From assembly GCF_000378385.1 (NCBI RefSeq), contig NZ_KB899661.1:26168-90167 (forward strand): a stretch of 64,000 nt of DNA, written 5' to 3'. The notes beneath the pieces are model-generated. The model saw only the letters and a program-made list of their open reading frames with translations, made no database searches and was not told the DNA's origin. The DNA comes from Paenibacillus daejeonensis DSM 15491 (GTDB lineage Bacteria > Bacillota > Bacilli > Paenibacillales > Paenibacillaceae). A program made the position numbers and the translations under genes. Below are positions 42,645 through 51,471 of the stretch, piece after piece (within the stretch, counting starts at the first letter, position 1; each line of letters starts with the position of its first letter).

Positions 42645-44405
42645 CTACCCCAAATCTGCTTCATCGGTTAACACAACATCGGGAGATCGTGTACCATGCA
42701 GCTCGAAGACCACCAGCTCATTGCGACCTGCCCGCAGCAGCGGCGCAGGGATGTATAGGGTTCTCGTCGGTCCTGCTTCCCAGTATCTGCCGAGTAAGAA
42801 GCCGTTGATATAGACTTGTCCTTTGGTCCAGTTATCTAGCCGCAAGAACGTGTCAGCCAGATCATCCACCTCAAAATGCCCTCTGTAAAAGGCCGGCCGT
42901 TGCCCTTCATTAGCAGATTTCTCTACCAGAACTTCGTCCACGAAGCTTACGCCCTCCAGCGTCTCCAGCGGCAGCGACCGAATCGTCCAATGGTACAGGA
43001 ACTGATTGTCCAGCCGTACCCCCTCGGTGATGCCCTTACGGTCAGCCATCAGCGGCCCGTAATTAATCCGGCCCATGTTCTCCACCAGAATGTCGATCTG
43101 AGCCCCTTGCTCCGGGATATCCAGCTTCAGCGGCTCCGGCTGCCAGCGCTCTACGACACCATGGTATTGACCATCCACATAGACGATCGCCCGGTCCCTG
43201 ACCTCCTGTACATGCAGGCTCATCCCGCTCTTCGGTCCAGGGACAAACGTAGAGTACAATATATATCCGTAAGCCTGACCCAGCTTCTCCATCGGTTCCG
43301 GGCATGTGGCTTGCACAGGCACGGACAAGGCATCCAACTGTCCAAATAGTGAGCCCTGTTCCTCCAAGCGCACAGTTCCATAGCCCCGCTTGGGCGTCGG
43401 CTCCGGCAACTGCAGCGGGGGCAGCTCAACATAACGTCCCAACACCTCGCGTGCCGCCCAGTATTTGGCTGTCGGCTCGCCCGCTTCATTAAGCAAGGCA
43501 TCGTAATCATAGCTGGTGACGGTGGGCTCGTACCGATGGACGTGGTTGGCCCCGTTCAGGTAGCCGAAGTTGGTGCCGCCATGGAGCATGTAGAAATTGA
43601 CCGAGGCCCCGGCTGCCAGCATCTCATCGAGCGCCACAGCCACATCGGCCGCCTCGCGGGTGTGATGCTTATCCATCCAGTGGTCGAACCAGCCATTCCA
43701 GAATTCCATACACATGAGAGGACCTTCGGGTTGATACTTACGTAATGTAGCGAAAGCCTCTGTCGCCCGCGAGCCAAAATTGACCGTTGCCAGAACGCCC
43801 TCCAGTGTCCCGCCTTGCAGCATCGAATCCGTCGGACCATCGGAGGTGAACAACAGCACATCCATGCCCCGGCTGACCATCGCATCCCGGATATGCGCCA
43901 GATATTGTTTATCATTGCCGTAGCTGCCATATTCATTTTCAATCTGCAGAGCGATGACCGGACCGCCATGGGTGCAGAGCAGCGGCTCGATCCGTGGCAG
44001 CAGCTCATCATAATACGCATCCAGATGCTTCAGATAAGTTTCATCATAACAACGCAGCCGGATATCCGATTCCGCCAGCAGCCAGGCCGGCAGTCCCCCG
44101 AACTCCCACTCTGCGCAGATGTAAGGGCTGGGTCGCAGGATGACATGCAGACCCAGATCGCCCGCCAGCTTCACGAATTTTTCGAAATCATATAGCCCTG
44201 TAAAGCAAAATTCCCCTTTGCGAGGCTCATGCCCATTCCAGGGCATATAGGTCTCCACCGTATTTAATCCAAGCGCTTTCAATTTAATCAGCCGATCCTC
44301 CCAATACTCCGGGACCACCCGGAAGTAATGAATCGCACCTGACAATAGCTGTATCTGCTCTCCGTTAAAAACGAAATGATCGCCTTCTACTCCAAACTGA
44401 GCCAT
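42645..44405 (-). CDS. Beta-galactosidase, GH35
   Basis: A 586-residue enzyme. The GH35 signature GGPVIALQIENEYG carries acid/base E158, and nucleophile E234 sits in CMEFWNGWFDHW. A substrate-binding stretch (PYICAEWEFGGLPAWL) and C-terminal beta-sandwich domains (about 330-586) follow. It would release terminal beta-galactose from imported oligosaccharides; no signal peptide is seen. AGGAGAGG lies 7 bases before the ATG at 44405. The FAD oxidoreductase gene upstream has its own terminator (44526-44554), so GH35-GH29 form a separate unit. Confidence 0.9.
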   Translation of the reverse strand: MAQFGVEGDHFVFNGEQIQLLSGAIHYFRVVPEYWEDRLIKLKALGLNTVETYMPWNGHEPRKGEFCFTGLYDFEKFVKLAGDLGLHVILRPSPYICAEWEFGGLPAWLLAESDIRLRCYDETYLKHLDAYYDELLPRIEPLLCTHGGPVIALQIENEYGSYGNDKQYLAHIRDAMVSRGMDVLLFTSDGPTDSMLQGGTLEGVLATVNFGSRATEAFATLRKYQPEGPLMCMEFWNGWFDHWMDKHHTREAADVAVALDEMLAAGASVNFYMLHGGTNFGYLNGANHVHRYEPTVTSYDYDALLNEAGEPTAKYWAAREVLGRYVELPPLQLPEPTPKRGYGTVRLEEQGSLFGQLDALSVPVQATCPEPMEKLGQAYGYILYSTFVPGPKSGMSLHVQEVRDRAIVYVDGQYHGVVERWQPEPLKLDIPEQGAQIDILVENMGRINYGPLMADRKGITEGVRLDNQFLYHWTIRSLPLETLEGVSFVDEVLVEKSANEGQRPAFYRGHFEVDDLADTFLRLDNWTKGQVYINGFLLGRYWEAGPTRTLYIPAPLLRAGRNELVVFELHGTRSPDVVLTDEADLG

Positions 44406-44525
44406 GCTGCAACCTCTCCTTTGATGTACCATCTTCTCCTCTACCCATTTGACAGCGTGCGCTTCATTCCTGCTGCACCGTAGATTAAATATGTCTGAGA
44501 AGAGCAGAGCTCGATCTGGATAACG

Positions 44526-44554
44526 AGAAAAACCCGCCATCCATAGACAGCGGG
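44526..44554 (-). terminator. Terminator of the FAD oxidoreductase gene
   Basis: On the minus strand CCCGC pairs with GCGGG around a 12-base loop, followed by TTTTTC. The stem is short but GC-only. Confidence 0.6.
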
Positions 44555-44627
44555 CTCAAGCACTAGCAAATGGTATTTCTATATCCGATCAAAAACTCAA
44601 AGCTTCATCCGCTCGTACGAGCTTCGC

Positions 44628-46202
44628 CTAAACAGCGCCCACAGTTGGCCACGCCAGCTCAATGCCCTCCTGCACCAGACGCTGCTGGAACGCCTTCAGC
44701 TCCGATTCGGTGTTACGCACGGCAGATGGGGTCAGATCGCGATCCAGGGCGTAGCTCACGCAGTACCCCGCCGCCTCACCAATGTTCCACTCCACCGGGT
44801 GAAGCCGGTAGCAGCCGTTGGTGATATGGGTGACGCCGAGGTTTTTGCAGCCAGCCAACACGTTGGTCACGCGCTTCGGAATCAGACTGCCCAGCGGAAT
44901 CTGGAACGGCAGCGACGAGATATCGATGTACGTCCGGTTCGCCGTACTGGGATGCAAGTCGATGCGGTAGCTGCCGATGCCCACTGTATCAGCAAAGGTC
45001 TCTGCCACGCCGCTCGGACGGCAGTCAGTCGCCACATGCTGCTCCAGCACACGGAACTCCGCCTCGATGCGCCGTGACTCACGAATATACGGGTACATCG
45101 CCAGACCGTCCTGCGTACCCACCACATCCGGGCGCAGTCGCAGCCCGGGGTAGCCCCGCTTGCCATCCGGCCGCGGCGCCTCGGTCTGCAGCCAATACAG
45201 CCAGGAGAGACTGAGCTGCTTGGCCTGTTCCAGATGAAGGGCACGCTCCTCCTCGCTCACATCAATGATGGAGCCCAGCCAGTAATCATTCTGCGGCCAG
45301 TTCACGAGGGTGAGCGGACCGCTGAACGTGCCTGGAGCGAACTGGTTATGATCGATCAACTGCCGGTACAGGTAGAGAGAGAAGCGCTCCGAATCGGGAA
45401 ACAGCCCATACTCGATGGCTTCCAGCGTCATTGGCCGCACACCAGCCATACTCAGCAGATGGTCTGGCCAGAAGTCCGGCTTGTAATCTCGCCAGAAATC
45501 ATACATCGCCGGACGTTCAATTGTGTGATCCTCCCCGTCGATGTAGTCCATGGCGAAGCAATAAGTGAAGCCTTGCATTTCCATCGGATCAGCCGGGCCG
45601 TCCACCGCGTGAGGCTCGCCCGTATCGTGAATTGACTCCGCGCCGGTCACATATTCAATACCTGCCAGCGGCAGCAGATCCCCGCACTCCGTGGCATCAA
45701 TATAATAAGGCGCGAGCAGCGTACGCCGCGTCCCCTCCTCAAGATCCCGGACCGTCACCGCACTCACTTGGTCCCCCCCAGTCTCTGCAGCCTCCAGGAC
45801 ATGGCGATAAAGAATCTGTATCCGCCCGCTATGGACATACGGAGCCAGCATCTGGTTTAACACCGCTACCGCCGTGCGTGGCTCGTGGGCCACCCGACTG
45901 ACGATCGCATTGCCAGGGTTTAGGTGCGGCAGTGCCCGCGCTTCGGCTGTCAGCGGAAAATATTGCTTATAATAGTCACGCACGCCTTGGCGAAACTGCC
46001 GATAGCTACGTGTACAACCGAACGATTCGATCCAGCGGTGCTCATCCGGCGGTACGGCCTGGCTGGTCAGCTGCCCGCCAATCCAGGTTGTCTCCTCCGT
46101 CAGAATGACGGTTTTCCCACTCTTGGCAGCGGCCAGTGCCGCTGCCGTGCCTCCCGTGCCCCCACCAAGGACGACGACGTCTGCGTGCATTTCCTGATTC
46201 AT
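44628..46202 (-). CDS. FAD-dependent oxidoreductase (FAD_oxidored family)
   Basis: A 524-residue flavoprotein with an N-terminal FAD-binding motif (ADVVVLGGGTGGTAAALAAAKSG, consensus GxGxxG) followed by TEETTWIGGQLTSQ, which is typical of the FAD_oxidored (PF12831) group often found in polysaccharide utilisation loci. The reaction is unknown. The start ATG at 46202 has AAGGGAGAG 10-12 bases upstream; an ATG at 46280 would add 26 residues without similarity. It stands between the GH35/GH29 unit and a PucR regulator on the same strand. Confidence 0.8.
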   Translation of the reverse strand: MNQEMHADVVVLGGGTGGTAAALAAAKSGKTVILTEETTWIGGQLTSQAVPPDEHRWIESFGCTRSYRQFRQGVRDYYKQYFPLTAEARALPHLNPGNAIVSRVAHEPRTAVAVLNQMLAPYVHSGRIQILYRHVLEAAETGGDQVSAVTVRDLEEGTRRTLLAPYYIDATECGDLLPLAGIEYVTGAESIHDTGEPHAVDGPADPMEMQGFTYCFAMDYIDGEDHTIERPAMYDFWRDYKPDFWPDHLLSMAGVRPMTLEAIEYGLFPDSERFSLYLYRQLIDHNQFAPGTFSGPLTLVNWPQNDYWLGSIIDVSEEERALHLEQAKQLSLSWLYWLQTEAPRPDGKRGYPGLRLRPDVVGTQDGLAMYPYIRESRRIEAEFRVLEQHVATDCRPSGVAETFADTVGIGSYRIDLHPSTANRTYIDISSLPFQIPLGSLIPKRVTNVLAGCKNLGVTHITNGCYRLHPVEWNIGEAAGYCVSYALDRDLTPSAVRNTESELKAFQQRLVQEGIELAWPTVGAV

Positions 46203-46355
46203 TTTTTTACAACTCTCCCTTGCCGTTATGAAATCGCTCATCCGGTAGACAAGCTGCAACGTAAGTTCATCCTCCATCATTGTAGAATGCCAGGCCGCAC
46301 GGGAGTAGGGTAGAGGGATATCTATTTATGGTAATCTGATGTTCAGTTCTTTAGG

Positions 46356-48131
46356 CTAGCCATCCTTAATATCCACCAGCTTCACCGCCAGCTGGAGTTG
46401 CAGACGCGTCTCGGGGTCGTCCAGGCGCAAGCCCAGCTCCGTACGAATCCGGTCGAGACGGTAGGTGACGGTGTTGTAGTGAATAAACAGCTGATCGGCT
46501 GTCTCTCGGGCGTTGCCATTGCATTGAAAATACACGCGCAAGGTGTGCAGCAGCGAGCCCTGATGCTTGGCATCGTAGCGAAGCAGCGGCTCCAGGTAGG
46601 TGCGCTTGAACTCTTCGAGCTCCAGCGTCCCCTGAAGCCGGTAGAGCAGCAAGTATACGCCGAGCTCGCCGTAATGCACCACTGGTTCCGTCATGCCGCA
46701 GACCGTGGCAACTTCCACCGCCCGCTTCGCCTCGCGGCAGCTCACCGGCACCTCGCTCTGGCCAGCTGCTTGTCGTCCCAGGCACAGCTGGACGGCCCGG
46801 TCCGGGAACAACTGCTCGAGTCTCGCGAGCTGGGCGGCCGCCACTTGCAGGAGCCGCTCCGCCATATGCGAGGCAGTGGAAGTTGAAGTGGTGGAAGTGG
46901 TGGAAACGACCAAGCGTCCGCTTGCCCCCTCTCCCGTGCCAGCATCCGGGCCGAGTTGACCCGCAGACTCCCTGGCTACAGGCAAATCGCCAGGCTGCGC
47001 TGCACTTGCTGTCGTACCTTCCTGTGAGGAGATCGCAAAGAGCACCGTCAATTCCTCCTCCAGTATCGTCCAACGCGCCAAGGGCTCGCCCGTCTGACCA
47101 GCCGCATCCCAGTTAAGCCTTCGAGCCAGCTCTTGCAATTGTCCAATCGTCGGTCTCGTTGACTTAAACCTGACGATACCTGCCACATAGACAGAATCAT
47201 CAGCAAGCGGACTGCCACAGGCCTCTGCCCTCAGACGCAGATCCACCGGAGAGATGATTCGACCAGCCAGCCAGTCTTGGACGAATTGGTCGATATATTT
47301 GGCCTCAATCCGACTGCGGGCCTGGGCATTATTGATCTCAAACCCAACCAATTCACTGGCCCAGTTCATCGTCAGCGTATCAACGATCCCGTACTCCTGC
47401 TGCACCTCCAGCATCACCAGCAAAAAAGACTGCCCGCGCGCATCCTCAATTTCCGTCGCATGTGTCCGCACATACGTATCACCTACCCGGATGAACCCGG
47501 TCTCCAATGTGCGCTCCCGTCTCAGCTTGTCCCACTCCTCAGTCTCGACCTGCTGACACAGGGACTCCGCCGCAGGTGAAGCCGACCATCGACCGCTTGG
47601 CTCCAGCAATAGGACCGGGTTGCGAACGAGCAATTCCAGATGCTCCAGGAAGGCTGCCAGTCCGCCCCCATGCAGCAGCACTTGCGAGAGGCGCTGGACC
47701 CGTCCTTGCAGCATCGACAAATGACGGGACTCCGCCACCAGCACCCGCTCCATGACACTGCGCACGACATCGGAGAACGCCATGTCAGCAGGCAGTTCAA
47801 TGAGCGGCAAGCCGTGACGGTTGGCCGCCTCAATGGCCTCCGCCGGGACCTCTCCAATGAAGCGCGTCGTCTTCACGCCAAGCGCCACGACCCCACGCTC
47901 TGCCAGCTGGGCAATCAATGGCGCAATCATCTCCACCCGGTTGCGGAATGGATAGCCGGTCGTCACCAGGAACTCCCCTGGACGAACCCAATCGATGACG
48001 TCAGGGACCTCCATGACATTAATGCGGCTTATCAGGCGATCCAGTCCTTCCCGGCCGCCCAGAATAACCGCCTCCTTGAAATGGGACATTCGGAACAACT
48101 CTCCTACCGTCAGTCCCAGCTCCTCCTCCAT
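46356..48131 (-). CDS. PucR-family transcriptional regulator of the second amide cluster
   Basis: A 591-residue paralogue of the regulator at 21680. The N-terminal PucR domain is very similar (INVMEVPDVIDWVRPGEFLVTTG, split by small changes) and the C-terminal helix-turn-helix (about 530-590, ARETADQLFIHYNTVTYRLDR) is of CdaR/PucR type. A Ser/Thr-rich run (about 410-425) marks a flexible linker made by a triplet repeat in the DNA. GGAGGG precedes the ATG. It is 690 bp downstream of the isochorismatase genes on the same strand and probably senses the pathway substrate. Confidence 0.88.
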   Translation of the reverse strand: MEEELGLTVGELFRMSHFKEAVILGGREGLDRLISRINVMEVPDVIDWVRPGEFLVTTGYPFRNRVEMIAPLIAQLAERGVVALGVKTTRFIGEVPAEAIEAANRHGLPLIELPADMAFSDVVRSVMERVLVAESRHLSMLQGRVQRLSQVLLHGGGLAAFLEHLELLVRNPVLLLEPSGRWSASPAAESLCQQVETEEWDKLRRERTLETGFIRVGDTYVRTHATEIEDARGQSFLLVMLEVQQEYGIVDTLTMNWASELVGFEINNAQARSRIEAKYIDQFVQDWLAGRIISPVDLRLRAEACGSPLADDSVYVAGIVRFKSTRPTIGQLQELARRLNWDAAGQTGEPLARWTILEEELTVLFAISSQEGTTASAAQPGDLPVARESAGQLGPDAGTGEGASGRLVVSTTSTTSTSTASHMAERLLQVAAAQLARLEQLFPDRAVQLCLGRQAAGQSEVPVSCREAKRAVEVATVCGMTEPVVHYGELGVYLLLYRLQGTLELEEFKRTYLEPLLRYDAKHQGSLLHTLRVYFQCNGNARETADQLFIHYNTVTYRLDRIRTELGLRLDDPETRLQLQLAVKLVDIKDG

Positions 48132-48197
48132 GACTTTCCCTCCTCTCCGTTCTTCCGCTTACTTTCCATTGCCTAGTGTACCAAATTCCATAAGAAA

Positions 48198-48240
48198 TCG
48201 CCCCATCGTCCCGCAAACGGGAGGCAATGGGGCGACTTTT
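48198..48240. terminator. Terminator-like hairpin upstream of the PucR gene
   Basis: TCGCCCCAT (48198-48206) pairs with ATGGGGCGA (48227-48235), with an inner CCCG/CGGG arm. It is followed by CTTTT on the plus strand and by TTTCTTA on the minus strand. It probably ends minus-strand transcripts entering from the amide cluster, so the PucR gene would use its own promoter. Confidence 0.7.
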
Positions 48241-48292
48241 CGATGAAGTGCTTAGCAAGTGTGGCTATTGAAGGGCTTTTCGTGTCATTCGG

Positions 48293-48710
48293 CGGTCGGT
48301 GCGTAAATTGCCTCTGCTTAGCTCATTTCATTTAGTTTATCGAGTTCATTCGGTCGGTTCAGCACACTAGTGGAGCCATGTGTATGAAACATCGTGTTCG
48401 CAACGCACACTCAGCTGTCTGCAGCCGATTGTATTCGGTTTTTCGAGCTTATTCGGCCCGTTCAGACCACAAACAGCATAATAAGGTTGAAATATCGTGT
48501 TTATTGCACGTTATCGGTGTCTGTTGAGCTAATTAAGTTCGGTTTTTCGAGTTCATTGGATTCATTCGCCAAGCTAGTGAGGCTATTCGAATGAAATATC
48601 GTGTTTGTGGTTTTTGTGAAGCAAAGCGGCGTCTGTCGAGCAGAATTCATACGGTGATTTTGGTTTATTCGGTTGTTTCAGCATCTAAGCGGCTCATTAG
48701 TATCAAATGG
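48293..48710. repeat. Degenerate tandem repeat, period about 104 bp
   Basis: Units begin at about 48336, 48440 and 48543 with TTT(A/T)TCGAG(T/C)T, a shorter one at 48663, and a partial one precedes at 48293. Shared blocks are ATTCGG near the start, GAAA(C/T)ATCGTGTTT in the middle and GTCTG..GAGC near the end. The copies differ by many substitutions and indels. It fills the 690-bp gap between the isochorismatase and PucR genes; I find no convincing gene there. Confidence 0.65.
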
Positions 48711-48822
48711 CGCGGGAAGCCGCAAGCGGCGCTTGGCGGACCGAGCCCCCATACGAAGATTGGTGATCATGTGGTTAGGCAGTGCAGAGAATAAAACCAG
48801 CGGGTCAGCGCAGTCATGCCCT

Positions 48823-49533
48823 CTACGCCCGGCCGCCCGCCGCTGCGGCACTACGCTCCAGTGCGGACTGAAATGCCGCTGCTGTGGCGGTCCAGCCGAA
48901 GATGGCGCCCTGCTGCCAGATCATCCGCACAGCCGCTTCGTGGTCGCCGGGGTCGAATGCCGCCGAGGCATCCTCCAGCAGCAGACATTCGTAGCCACGG
49001 TCATTGGCCTCGCGGATTGTGGTATGGACGCACACATGCGTGGTTACGCCGCACACGACCAGCGAAGTGATGCCACGAGCGGCCAACGCCTCCTGCAGGG
49101 CCGTCTCATAGAACGCGCCTTTGCCGGGCTTGTCGATGACCAGCTCGCCGGGGAGCGGCGCCAGCTCCGGCACAATCGCATGGCCGCGCTCGCCGCGCAC
49201 CAGGATGCGGCCCATCGGCCCTTCGTCGCCAATGCCTGCGCCTTGCGCACGGCTCCGCGCCAGCTTGGTTGGCGGGCAGTCGGAGAGATCAGGCAGATGC
49301 CCCTCACGGGTGTGAACCACCATCATCCCCGCCGCACGCGCCGCCTCCAGCACCGTCTGGATCACAGGAATAATCGCTCGTGCCGGCGTGATATCGTTGC
49401 CGAGCAGCTCACCGAAGCCGCCCGGACTGCAAAAATCATTTTGCATATCAATGACGACTAGCGCCGTCTGCTCTAATCCGGATGAATAAGCGTAGGGCCG
49501 CGCCTCGTTAACGGTTATTTTCTGATGCATCAT
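48823..49533 (-). CDS. Isochorismatase-fold cysteine hydrolase, BiuH-like
   Basis: A 236-residue hydrolase with the complete triad: Asp in VVIDMQNDFC, Lys in DKPGKGAF and Cys in TTHVCVHTT. It shares HTREGH, GRILVRGE and REANDRGYECLLLED with the biuret hydrolase at 27716 but is clearly diverged (THVCV for TDVCV, SAAFDP for TGATD). It probably cleaves a biuret- or ureide-like amide; a triuret-type substrate is one option. Two in-frame ATGs at 49533 and 49530 follow GGAAGGGAAGGGG; either could be the start. It lies 30 bp after the Cys-less paralogue and is probably in the same operon. Confidence 0.85.
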   Translation of the reverse strand: MMHQKITVNEARPYAYSSGLEQTALVVIDMQNDFCSPGGFGELLGNDITPARAIIPVIQTVLEAARAAGMMVVHTREGHLPDLSDCPPTKLARSRAQGAGIGDEGPMGRILVRGERGHAIVPELAPLPGELVIDKPGKGAFYETALQEALAARGITSLVVCGVTTHVCVHTTIREANDRGYECLLLEDASAAFDPGDHEAAVRMIWQQGAIFGWTATAAAFQSALERSAAAAGGRA

Positions 49534-49563
49534 AATCCCCTTCCCTTCCACTGCCTGCGAACC

Positions 49564-50382
49564 TCAGATGGTCAACTCGCCCTCCGTTAGTCTGGCAGAC
49601 TCCAGTGACAATCGCAGCAGGACCCGGATGAGCTGATCCGACGTGGTCACTGCGCCGAACACGCCCCCTTGCATCGTCACCATATTGAGCGCCGCTACAT
49701 GATTATCGATATCCGTCGCACCTGTGCAGTCCTCCAGAATCAGACATTCGTACCCCCGGTCATTAGCCTCACGCATCGTGGACTGCACGCCAACGTCCGT
49801 CGTCATGCCCGTCAGGATCAGATGGGTAATCCCCCGTGAACGCAGAATGAGATCCAGGTCTGTTCCATAGAAGCTGCCTTTACCCGGCTTGTCGACAATC
49901 GTTTCCCCCGGCAGCGGCGTCAGCTGCGGGACGATCTGCCAGCCGGGCTCACCGCGAACCAGGATGCGTCCCGCCGGTCCCTCAGTACCGATCTCCGCAC
50001 CGATTAATCGGCTCCGCCAACGCTTGTTGGGCGCCAGATCGGCCAGATCAGGCCGGTGGCCCTCTCGGGTATAAATCACCGTAAACTCAGGGATCGACCT
50101 CACCATTTCCAGCAACCTGCGAGTCGGCTCAATAGCCCGTGCTGTCGAGAACACATCATAGCCCATCCGGTCGACATACCCGCTTTTGCCGCAAAAATCC
50201 GTCTGCATATCCAGCACAAGCAAGGCTGTGCGAGAGGGGATCAGTCTGCCGTCGTACGGCCACGCGTAAGGGTTCGCTACGACTTCACCACTGAGCTTCA
50301 CCGCTGCGGCTCCAGTCGGCCGGGGCCGTTTCCACTGTTGGTTACCTAAGGCAGACAGACGCCCGTATTCGTGTTCAGCCAA
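49564..50382 (-). CDS. BiuH paralogue lacking the catalytic cysteine
   Basis: A 272-residue isochorismatase-fold protein very similar to the biuret hydrolase at 27716 over most of its length (AWPYDG, GHRPDLADLAPNKRWRS, GRILVRGEPGWQI, REANDRGYECLILEDCTGATD). D58 and K165 of the triad are present, but the position of the nucleophile is Gly198: the motif reads TTDVGVQST instead of TTDVCV. The codon is GGC (plus-strand GCC at 49789-49791), one base from TGC. Everything else of the fold is intact and the frame is open, so it may be a binding or regulatory protein, use another chemistry, or be an early pseudogene. The start is TTG after GGGGTAACG; the N-terminus is about 30 residues longer than BiuH. 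Confidence 0.85.
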   Translation of the reverse strand: MAEHEYGRLSALGNQQWKRPRPTGAAAVKLSGEVVANPYAWPYDGRLIPSRTALLVLDMQTDFCGKSGYVDRMGYDVFSTARAIEPTRRLLEMVRSIPEFTVIYTREGHRPDLADLAPNKRWRSRLIGAEIGTEGPAGRILVRGEPGWQIVPQLTPLPGETIVDKPGKGSFYGTDLDLILRSRGITHLILTGMTTDVGVQSTMREANDRGYECLILEDCTGATDIDNHVAALNMVTMQGGVFGAVTTSDQLIRVLLRLSLESARLTEGELTI

Positions 50383-50451
50383 CGTTACCCCGCCCCCTTT
50401 TCTCGATACCTGTCTGGCCTCATATGACCGCTTGCATCATACAGCAGTTAG

Positions 50452-51450
50452 CTACTTCTCTTCCTTGTATTTGCGCTCCGGCTTGGGATAGCCCTCGGAA
50501 GTGCCGTCCGTGACCGCGACTTCATCCTCCCACGGCAGCCGGTATTCGCCCTTTACCATATCGTGCATGTACGTATACGGGCAGTCCATCGCGCCGCCAT
50601 CCACAGCGACATATCCGCGATGACCGAATTGATAGATGTTGTTCTCCACGCCCCAGAGCCGCCTGGCTTCGCGCGCCAGCGCAGGCCGCACCTCACCGGC
50701 AACGATCTCATCGGGCCGTCCGCCGCCCGTAACGAGCGGCACACCGTCGAAGCCCACGATCATGGCCTCGCCCATGGAGTCAAAGGTACCGTCGCTGCCG
50801 CTCATGCAGACCGAGACGGTATACATCAGATTACAGAACGCATTGGCCTGGTTGGTGATCTGCCACGAATGCCGGATCGGTGCAGTGTACCCAGCGGTGC
50901 GAATCATGATGTCTGCGCCGAGATATGCGCACTCTCTGGCCATCTCCGGAAACATCCCGTCATGACAGATAATCAGCGCCAGCTTGCTGCCGTTGGGCCC
51001 GTCACAGACCGGGATCCCCAGGTCGCCCGGCTCCCAAGGCTCCACAGGCACCCATGGGTGCAGCTTGCGGTAATTCAGCCGAATCTCGCCCTGATCATCA
51101 ATGATCAATCCCGTGTTGTACGGGTTGCCGTCCGGGTTCGCCTCCATAATCGAGAAGCAGCCCCAGATCCGGTTATCGATACATGCCTGCCGGAAGGCCT
51201 CTACCTCCGGCCCATCCACCCGGCACATAATGGCCGGGTCCATATTCATCGACAAGCCGTGCAGCGAATACTCCGGGAATACAATCAAATCCATGGTTCC
51301 CAGCCCACGCCGGGCTTTGGCCGTCATCTCAACGATGCGAGCCGTCTGCTCCGCCAGCTGCTGTGGTGTTTCCACCACAGGCAGCTTCATTTGGGCCAGT
51401 CCGATGACGACGCCGTCAGGCGATTTATTCAGTCCACCCAATCCACTCAT
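50452..51450 (-). CDS. amiF: Formamidase-like amidase (nitrilase superfamily, AmiF type)
   Basis: A 332-residue nitrilase-fold amidase with catalytic E60 (VFPEYS), K129 (YRKLHPW) and C162 (ICHDGMFPE); the K-to-C spacing of 33 and a length of about 330 match formamidase AmiF rather than the longer aliphatic amidase AmiE. GHRGYVAV and LPWEDEV near the C-terminus fit AmiF too. It would split formamide or a close amide to ammonia and an acid. CGGAGG precedes the ATG. It lies between the BMP-type transport genes and two isochorismatase genes, so formamide may be an intermediate of an imported N-heterocycle. Confidence 0.85.
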   Translation of the reverse strand: MSGLGGLNKSPDGVVIGLAQMKLPVVETPQQLAEQTARIVEMTAKARRGLGTMDLIVFPEYSLHGLSMNMDPAIMCRVDGPEVEAFRQACIDNRIWGCFSIMEANPDGNPYNTGLIIDDQGEIRLNYRKLHPWVPVEPWEPGDLGIPVCDGPNGSKLALIICHDGMFPEMARECAYLGADIMIRTAGYTAPIRHSWQITNQANAFCNLMYTVSVCMSGSDGTFDSMGEAMIVGFDGVPLVTGGGRPDEIVAGEVRPALAREARRLWGVENNIYQFGHRGYVAVDGGAMDCPYTYMHDMVKGEYRLPWEDEVAVTDGTSEGYPKPERKYKEEK

Positions 51451-51471
51451 CGCACCCGCACCTCCGCTATC

